Shown in pieces: positions 7,175-11,461 of a stretch of DNA of 11,461 nucleotides. The notes below the pieces were generated by a model. The model saw nothing but the letters and a program-made list of their open reading frames with translations, had not been told where the DNA came from and searched no databases. Position 1 is the first letter of the stretch. Each line of letters opens with the position of its first letter. The stretch is from Bacteroidales bacterium. GTDB lineage: Bacteria > Bacteroidota > Bacteroidia > Bacteroidales > UBA932. The position numbers were made by a program, and so were the translations under genes. The stretch covers positions 1-11,461 of the forward strand of contig JAGDBY010000095.1 in assembly GCA_017958765.1 (NCBI GenBank). Direction: 5' to 3'.

Positions 7175-8633
7175 CTATCTCTTTGATTATTCTGTTGATA
7201 AGATTCATTTTTATGTCATACAGATCGTCTGACACGTCCACTTTATAATAGTGAGGGTTAATCAGACGGGTCTGAGTTTTATTCAGATGGGTCAGATTGT
7301 CGAGGTAGTAATCTCTCTTCTCGAAGATTGTAGGCTCGGCCATAACCTTCTCGCCGTTCTCAATAACCTGCAGCTGCAGAGGCTTGTAGGTGTATGTCCC
7401 CGCCTTAAAGACTGTGGTCTTGGTCTCGTCGAACTCCGCCCTCACTTTGAGGGTTTCGCCCGCCTTGATCATCTTCTCGAAAGAATCGCCCCTCAGGCAG
7501 ATAATGTCAGCCTTGAACTGTCCGTCCTGAATGATTCTGTAGACAATCTGGAAGCCCGGGTTGATCAGCTTCACCTTGTCCTCTGAGCGCTTGAGCACAG
7601 GCTGACCGTCAACCTGCACCAGCTTGTAAACATTGCCGAAGCAAGGATTGTGCTTGCTGGTGGCAATCGCGTCACCCACTCCGTAAGCGTCTATCTTACA
7701 GTTCTGCGCCTCGAGGTTCGAGATGATATACTCGTCCAGAGAATTGGTGGCGAATATCTTGCACTTCGTAAGGCCCGCCGCATCGAGCATCTCACGGCAC
7801 TTCTCAGAGAGATATGCCAGATCGCCGCTGTCCAGACGGATGCCGTAACCCTGAGGGTAGCTGTCATCTATGCCGTTGGCTTTGAAAGCCTTGATAGCGT
7901 TAGGGATACCGCACTTGAGGGTATCGAAAGTATCCACCAGCAGAATCAGTCCCTCGCCCATATGGGTCTTCAGGTAAGAGTCAAAAGCCTGGTATTCTCC
8001 CTTGATAGAGACACCGAAGGAAGTGGTGTAACTGTGAGCCATAGTACCGCTCGAAGCGAAGCCGAAAGTATTGGCTGTCAGAATATTGGAGCTGTTGGCA
8101 CATCCTCCTATGAAGGCCGCTTTTCCGCCGTAGATTGCCGCCCACGGACCGTGAGCGCGGCGGCTTCCGAACTCGCTAACCGGCTTGGTGGTAGCGCGTG
8201 TCACTCTGGAAGCCTTCGTGGCAACCGCCATCTGGTGGTTCATTATACAGAGCATAGGTGTCTCGAGCACCTGCGCCTGAATCAGAGGAGCCTCGACAGT
8301 GATGACAGGCTCTGAAGGGAATGCTATCTCACCCTCGCGCATTGAGTACACATTACCTGTGAAACGCATCTTGGCGAGGTATTTACGGAATTCTGCATAT
8401 TCTTCTCCGGGGATGAACTTCTCGAAGAAACTCTCATCTTCGTTGCCGAGCTGTGAGATCATATCCAGAACCTCTCTCACACCGCAGACTACAGCCCAGT
8501 TATTCTTGTCAGGAGCGCTTCTGAAGAACAGATTGAATACCGCTATTTGATCCTGACGGCCGTCTTTAAAGAATGACTTTCCCATTGTGTACTGGTACTT
8601 GTCGGAGCAATAAGCTATGTTTAGATTGTCCAT
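7152..8633 (-). CDS. pncB: Nicotinate phosphoribosyltransferase
   Basis: Cytoplasmic enzyme joining nicotinate and PRPP to form nicotinate mononucleotide, with ATP hydrolysis, in NAD salvage. The 493 residues show the family signatures in order: N-terminal SDKYQYTMG (10-18), EFGSRRAHGP (154-163), ASSGTMAHSY (193-202) with His200 as the probable phosphorylated catalytic histidine, DTFDT (234-238), the phosphate-binding RLDSGDL (266-272), TNSLDE (296-301) and GVGDAI (318-323). Length agrees with the longer bacterial class. The C-terminal portion after about 340 is the usual lid and tail region. It is the first gene of the leftward unit; a promoter-like element lies 22-53 bases upstream of the ATG at 8633. 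The start is supported by MDNLNIAYCSDKYQY, which carries the conserved N-terminal substrate-entry segment. Confidence 0.95.
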   Translation of the reverse strand: MDNLNIAYCSDKYQYTMGKSFFKDGRQDQIAVFNLFFRSAPDKNNWAVVCGVREVLDMISQLGNEDESFFEKFIPGEEYAEFRKYLAKMRFTGNVYSMREGEIAFPSEPVITVEAPLIQAQVLETPMLCIMNHQMAVATKASRVTRATTKPVSEFGSRRAHGPWAAIYGGKAAFIGGCANSSNILTANTFGFASSGTMAHSYTTSFGVSIKGEYQAFDSYLKTHMGEGLILLVDTFDTLKCGIPNAIKAFKANGIDDSYPQGYGIRLDSGDLAYLSEKCREMLDAAGLTKCKIFATNSLDEYIISNLEAQNCKIDAYGVGDAIATSKHNPCFGNVYKLVQVDGQPVLKRSEDKVKLINPGFQIVYRIIQDGQFKADIICLRGDSFEKMIKAGETLKVRAEFDETKTTVFKAGTYTYKPLQLQVIENGEKVMAEPTIFEKRDYYLDNLTHLNKTQTRLINPHYYKVDVSDDLYDIKMNLINRIIKEIDELSGQQ

Positions 8634-8654
8634 TGAAACCGTTTTAATAACTGG

Positions 8655-8686
8655 TAAAGTTAATAAAAAGCTATATCTTTGCCAAA
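8655..8686 (-). promoter_or_regulatory. Predicted Bacteroidota-type promoter of the leftward operon
   Basis: Read on the minus strand, TTTG (8686-8683) is followed after exactly 20 bases by TAACTTTA (8662-8655). This matches the Bacteroidota -33 TTTG and -7 TAnnTTTG arrangement in spacing and in 11 of the 12 element bases, counting the two free positions of TAnnTTTG as matches; the final G is A. The expected transcript start would leave a leader of only about 15 bases before the pncB ATG. Short leaders and no strong Shine-Dalgarno are common in this phylum. Predicted by pattern only. Confidence 0.55.
8674..8681 (+). promoter_or_regulatory. Predicted -7 element of the rightward operon
   Basis: TATCTTTG matches the Bacteroidota -7 consensus TAnnTTTG fully and ends 19 bases before the peptidase ATG. 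The matching -33 position, around 8650-8653, reads ACTG, so that element is weak. It lies between the two elements of the opposing promoter, so polymerase could probably not occupy both at once. An A/T-rich ACTAA repeat fills the short leader (about 8686-8697). Confidence 0.5.
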
Positions 8687-8700
8687 ACTAAACTAAATCA

Positions 8701-9990
8701 ATGAAAAAACTCATTTTTGCCATTCTGGCGCTCCTTATGAGCTCTCTGTGCGAACTTAGCGCGCAGGATCTGCTTAGCAAGCTCGAAGCGCTCCCTTCAG
8801 TTAAGAAAGTTGAAACTCTGGACAGCGGTGACTTCGCTGAGAAATACCTTCTCTATTTTGAGCAACCGATTGACCATAAGCATCCTAAGAAAGGAACCTT
8901 CACTCAGAGAGTATTCGTAAGCAACGTATCGGTGGACAGCTCTACAGTCCTTGTGACCGAAGGCTACGGAGCCGCTTACGGCATGAACGGCCGCAACCGC
9001 TCCGAGGTATCACGCCTGTTCAACCTCAACAATATCGTGGTAGAGCACCGTTATTTCCTCGAATCCACCCCTGAAGGCAAAAACTGGAAGTACCTCACAG
9101 CGGAGAATGAGGCCAACGACCTTCACCGCATCGTCACCGAGCTGAAGACCGTATTCCCTAAGAAATGGATCTCTACCGGCAGCAGCAAGGGCGGTCAGAA
9201 TACAGTAATCTACCGCAGCTTCTTCCCTGACGATATGGACATCAGCGTCCCTTACGTAGGCCCGTTCTGCCGAGGCGTTGAAGACGGCCGTCACGAACCG
9301 TTCATCGCCAATTTCGCAGGCACCCCCGAAGCCAGACAGAAGATTCTCGACATCCAGACCGAGTTTCTCAAGAGAAGAGACCGCCTGATGCCGATGCTCA
9401 AAGATCTCGTAGAATCAAGGGGTTACAAATACCGTATCTCCCTGGACGAGGTCTACGACTACACCGTGTTGGAATTCTCCTTCACATTCTGGCAGAGAGG
9501 TTACAATCCTGACAGAATCCCCGCTACCGACATCTCTGACGAAGAGCTGTTCAGATATTTCACCGGTATCAGCACCCCTGACTACTGGGAGGAAGGGAGC
9601 CCTACCACCCCGTTCTTCGTAATGGCAGCTAAGGAGCTGGGCTACTACGGCTACGACATCAAGCCGTTCAAGCCTTACCTCACCATCAAGAGCGCCAAGC
9701 ATTATCTCAAGAAGATCTGGCTTCCTAAAGAGGTCAAGAACGTGCGTTTCAGCAAGAAACTGAGCCGCCGCCTCGATAAGTTCATCAAGAAGACCGACTG
9801 CCGCATTCTCTTCGTCTACGGAGAATTTGACCCTTGGTCAGCAGTTCGCGCCGGTGACAAACACGGCAGCAACGTTCACATCTTCATCAAACCCGGCGGA
9901 AGCCACAGCTCGAACATCAACACCCTTCCGGAGGAGATGAAGGCAGAGGCCCTCTCTATCCTCTCTCAATGGCTATACACCACTAAGTAA
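8701..9990 (+). CDS. Secreted S37-family serine peptidase
   Basis: Exported alpha/beta-hydrolase-fold peptidase of 429 residues. The signal peptide runs MKKLIFAIL to ELSA with cleavage after Ala21; Cys17 does not sit in a good lipobox, so a soluble periplasmic or secreted form is likely. The nucleophile elbow TGSSKGGQ puts Ser162 as the catalytic serine, with Asp377 in YGEFDPWSA and His402 in PGGSHSSN completing the triad. VEHRYF (114-119) and WISTGSSKGG (156-165) resemble Streptomyces tripeptidyl aminopeptidases of family S37 (PS-10); S28 is a close alternative label sometimes given to such Bacteroidetes proteins. Expected action is removal of short peptides from free N termini outside the cytoplasm. 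The gene leads the rightward operon, 5 bases before the transporter gene; why it is paired with that transporter is unclear. Confidence 0.82.
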   Translation: MKKLIFAILALLMSSLCELSAQDLLSKLEALPSVKKVETLDSGDFAEKYLLYFEQPIDHKHPKKGTFTQRVFVSNVSVDSSTVLVTEGYGAAYGMNGRNRSEVSRLFNLNNIVVEHRYFLESTPEGKNWKYLTAENEANDLHRIVTELKTVFPKKWISTGSSKGGQNTVIYRSFFPDDMDISVPYVGPFCRGVEDGRHEPFIANFAGTPEARQKILDIQTEFLKRRDRLMPMLKDLVESRGYKYRISLDEVYDYTVLEFSFTFWQRGYNPDRIPATDISDEELFRYFTGISTPDYWEEGSPTTPFFVMAAKELGYYGYDIKPFKPYLTIKSAKHYLKKIWLPKEVKNVRFSKKLSRRLDKFIKKTDCRILFVYGEFDPWSAVRAGDKHGSNVHIFIKPGGSHSSNINTLPEEMKAEALSILSQWLYTTK

Positions 9991-9995
9991 ACATA

Positions 9996-10691
9996 ATGAG
10001 CAACGAAATACTGTTTTTCATCACCGCCATCACAAGCTTTCTGATGGTGATTCTCGCATTCCGTCTCTACGGAAAGGCAGGAATTTTCATATGGCTCGGA
10101 TTTGCTACCGTCGTGGCAAACATCGAGGTCATCAAGTGTGTCGACATTTTCGGCCTGCCGGTCACCTTGGGAAACGTTCTCTACGGATCCACATTCCTGT
10201 GCACCGACATTCTGAGTGAACTCTTCGGAGGCAAAGTCAGCCGCCGCAGCGTGAGAATGGGATTCTACGCCCTGATATGCTTCACCGTCCTGATGCAGAT
10301 AGCCCTCGCCTTCATCCCCAACGACAGCGACTTCGCATCACCGGCAATGCACGAACTGTTCTCTCTCTCGCCGAGAATCTGCATCGCTAGCCTTCTCGCC
10401 TACCTGATTAGCAACACGCTTGACACATACACTTTCGACTGGATTGGAAAACACACTAAGATCCTGTGGCTCAAGAACAACGGATCCACAATGACAAGTC
10501 AGCTCGTCGACTCCATTCTCTTCACCTTCGGAGCCTTCTACGGCCTGTTCGAGATGAAAGAGCTCTGGCTTCTCGTCCTGACAACATACATCATCAAAGT
10601 GTTTATCGCCATGATAGACACCCCGTTCGTATACTGGGCAAGAAAGATCTGGAATGAAAAACACGAAGAACTGGAGAATAAGATCGCATGA
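9996..10691 (+). CDS. YhhQ-type queuosine precursor transporter
   Basis: Inner-membrane transporter of 231 residues in the YhhQ (Vut_1) family, whose E. coli member takes up 7-deazaguanine precursors of the tRNA nucleoside queuosine. About six hydrophobic segments are visible, roughly at 5-22, 28-48, 55-75, 88-107, 127-142 and 165-207, the last long enough to be two. Family-like polar motifs are NVLYGSTFLCTDILSELFGG (60-79), with charged Asp71 and Glu75 inside a membrane segment, and NNGSTMTSQLVDS (161-173), with Gln169 and Asp172. The charged tail RKIWNEKHEELENK is cytoplasmic by the positive-inside rule. The start ATG is 5 bases after the peptidase stop; the stop overlaps the next gene's ATG. 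Substrate could be preQ0, preQ1 or queuine; sequence alone does not decide. Confidence 0.9.
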   Translation: MSNEILFFITAITSFLMVILAFRLYGKAGIFIWLGFATVVANIEVIKCVDIFGLPVTLGNVLYGSTFLCTDILSELFGGKVSRRSVRMGFYALICFTVLMQIALAFIPNDSDFASPAMHELFSLSPRICIASLLAYLISNTLDTYTFDWIGKHTKILWLKNNGSTMTSQLVDSILFTFGAFYGLFEMKELWLLVLTTYIIKVFIAMIDTPFVYWARKIWNEKHEELENKIA

Positions 10692-11341
10692 AAAAACTGA
10701 GCACTCTGCTAACCCTTCTTCTTTGTCTGAGCCTTACCGCCTCAGCCCAAACCTGGACAGAGAATAACCACTTCCTCAAGTCATCGATTATCGGCAACAT
10801 CGGAAAAGATTACGCCAAGGTCATAAGCGAATCGACTCAGGGAACAGACAATAACACCGGCTACGCATACATGGAGGCCGGTTTCGGCTTAAAACCCGAA
10901 GCCAGCAACTACCTCTACGCCCAGTTCTTCTGGGAGCAGAAATTCTGGGAGACCCCGCTGTTCATCCACGGAGAATTCCGCACCACCCTGTTCGACGGAC
11001 AGTTCGACAATATCCACTACCTGGGAGCCGCTTACTGTTTCTACACCCCTCACGGATTCGCAGCAATCGAGCCCCTCTACAGATACAACAAACACGAAGG
11101 CCACGGATACCAACTCTCCATCGTCGGCGGCTGGGACTGGGAGCGATTCGATCTGGCAGAATACTTCGACTGGTGGGGAAACCGCGCCAGCGACTTTGTG
11201 CCTAGAAGCGTCTACTCAGAGACACGCGGCTACTTCAAGATCAATAAGCGTTTCGAGATCGGCGCAGTCCTCATTCTCTCAAAATACTTTGACGACCCCG
11301 TCAACGCCAACCTCTTCGGCGGCCTCAAAGTCAACTTGTAA
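10688..11341 (+). CDS. DUF5020 protein, probable Tsx-like outer-membrane barrel
   Basis: A 217-residue exported protein. Its signal peptide is MKKLSTLLTLLL to TASA, with cleavage after Ala20 before Gln. The mature part of about 197 residues is rich in Trp, Tyr and Phe and alternates in short strands, for example YLYAQFFWEQKFWE, FIHGEFRTTLFDG and YQLSIVGGWDWERF. That fits a small barrel of roughly 10-12 strands similar to nucleoside channels of the Tsx type. I recognise it as DUF5020; no experimental function is known to me. The start is set by an ATGA overlap with the transporter gene, and a GGAG (10673-10676) lies 11 bases upstream, so translation is probably coupled. Pairing with a YhhQ-type transporter suggests it could be the outer-membrane entry point for the same nucleobase. 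This is inference from context. Confidence 0.78.
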   Translation: MKKLSTLLTLLLCLSLTASAQTWTENNHFLKSSIIGNIGKDYAKVISESTQGTDNNTGYAYMEAGFGLKPEASNYLYAQFFWEQKFWETPLFIHGEFRTTLFDGQFDNIHYLGAAYCFYTPHGFAAIEPLYRYNKHEGHGYQLSIVGGWDWERFDLAEYFDWWGNRASDFVPRSVYSETRGYFKINKRFEIGAVLILSKYFDDPVNANLFGGLKVNL

Positions 11342-11349
11342 GCACTTCC

Positions 11350-11425
11350 GGCCAAGATATCCTCGGCGGAGCGAGGAGAGCACACCCAACAGCTCCCCGC
11401 AGCTCTGACGGGAGATATCTTGGCC
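11350..11425. repeat. Long imperfect hairpin with 12-base perfect inverted repeat
   Basis: GGCCAAGATATC (11350-11361) is the exact reverse complement of GATATCTTGGCC (11414-11425). Allowing one bulged base (11413), the stem extends by four pairs with CTCG (11362-11365) against CGGG (11409-11412), one of them a G-T wobble. A second inner stem is possible between GCGAGGAG (11371-11378) and CTCCCCGC (11393-11400) with one mismatch. It begins 9 bases after the last stop codon. There is no T-rich tract on either side, so it is not a standard intrinsic terminator, though it could slow or end transcription, or protect the 3' end. It could also be a dispersed palindromic repeat. The rest of 11342-11461 shows no gene. 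Confidence 0.7.
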
Positions 11426-11461
11426 CGCACATCCGCTTCTTAGGCCCCGCCACCGCCTACC

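Noticed and set aside
8634..8700. preQ1 riboswitch before the operon containing the YhhQ gene
   Set aside because: The predicted leader is only about 14 bases and shows no preQ1 aptamer-like stem and A-rich tail.
11230..11430. 66-codon minus-strand open frame running into the final inverted repeat
   Set aside because: Most of it is antisense to the DUF5020 gene, and its start falls in the hairpin arm; no family resemblance.
1..11461. Defence system, prophage, insertion sequence or CRISPR array
   Set aside because: No transposase, integrase, repeat-spacer pattern or defence motif is seen; all genes fit metabolic and envelope families.

Overview
The window looks like a chromosomal segment of a Bacteroidota bacterium, most likely of the order Bacteroidales. 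Three things point there: promoter-like TTTG / TAnnTTTG elements between the two transcription units, a Bacteroidetes-type putative porin and a DUF5020 protein, and weak use of Shine-Dalgarno sites with very tight gene spacing. Species cannot be fixed by eye. No tRNA, rRNA, CRISPR array, transposase or phage gene is visible, and all genes look intact except the first, which is cut by the window edge.

Left unit (8633 down to 1, minus strand). Seven genes follow one another with gaps or overlaps from -23 to +7 bases. In transcription order they are nicotinate phosphoribosyltransferase (pncB), nicotinamidase (pncA), a large outer-membrane putative porin, a membrane-anchored MltF-like lytic transglycosylase, a LolC/E-type FtsX permease, a 472-residue fusion of an AmgK-like sugar kinase with the C-terminal domain of RapZ, and a MurU-like sugar-1-phosphate nucleotidyltransferase. 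The first two genes form the nicotinamide-to-nicotinate-mononucleotide branch of NAD salvage. The last two resemble the AmgK/MurU route that turns recovered MurNAc into UDP-MurNAc. The middle genes belong to the cell envelope. The unit therefore looks like a salvage-and-envelope operon.

Right unit (8701 to 11341, plus strand). Three genes are packed with a 5-base gap and a 4-base ATGA overlap. They are a secreted S37-type serine peptidase with a complete Ser-Asp-His triad, a YhhQ-type queuosine-precursor transporter of the inner membrane, and a DUF5020 protein that looks like a small Tsx-like outer-membrane barrel. The last two suggest an outer-plus-inner-membrane uptake route for a modified nucleobase.

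The units diverge from a 67-base intergenic region in which two promoter-like signals interleave. After the right unit, the last 120 bases contain no recognisable gene but carry a 12-base perfect inverted repeat around a 52-base centre.

The observation most worth following is the kinase-RapZ fusion next to a MurU homologue. In E. coli the RapZ C-terminal domain senses glucosamine-6-phosphate. Here a related domain is attached to a probable cell-wall sugar kinase and has lost the basic RNA-binding tail, which suggests a metabolite-sensing switch on peptidoglycan precursor salvage.
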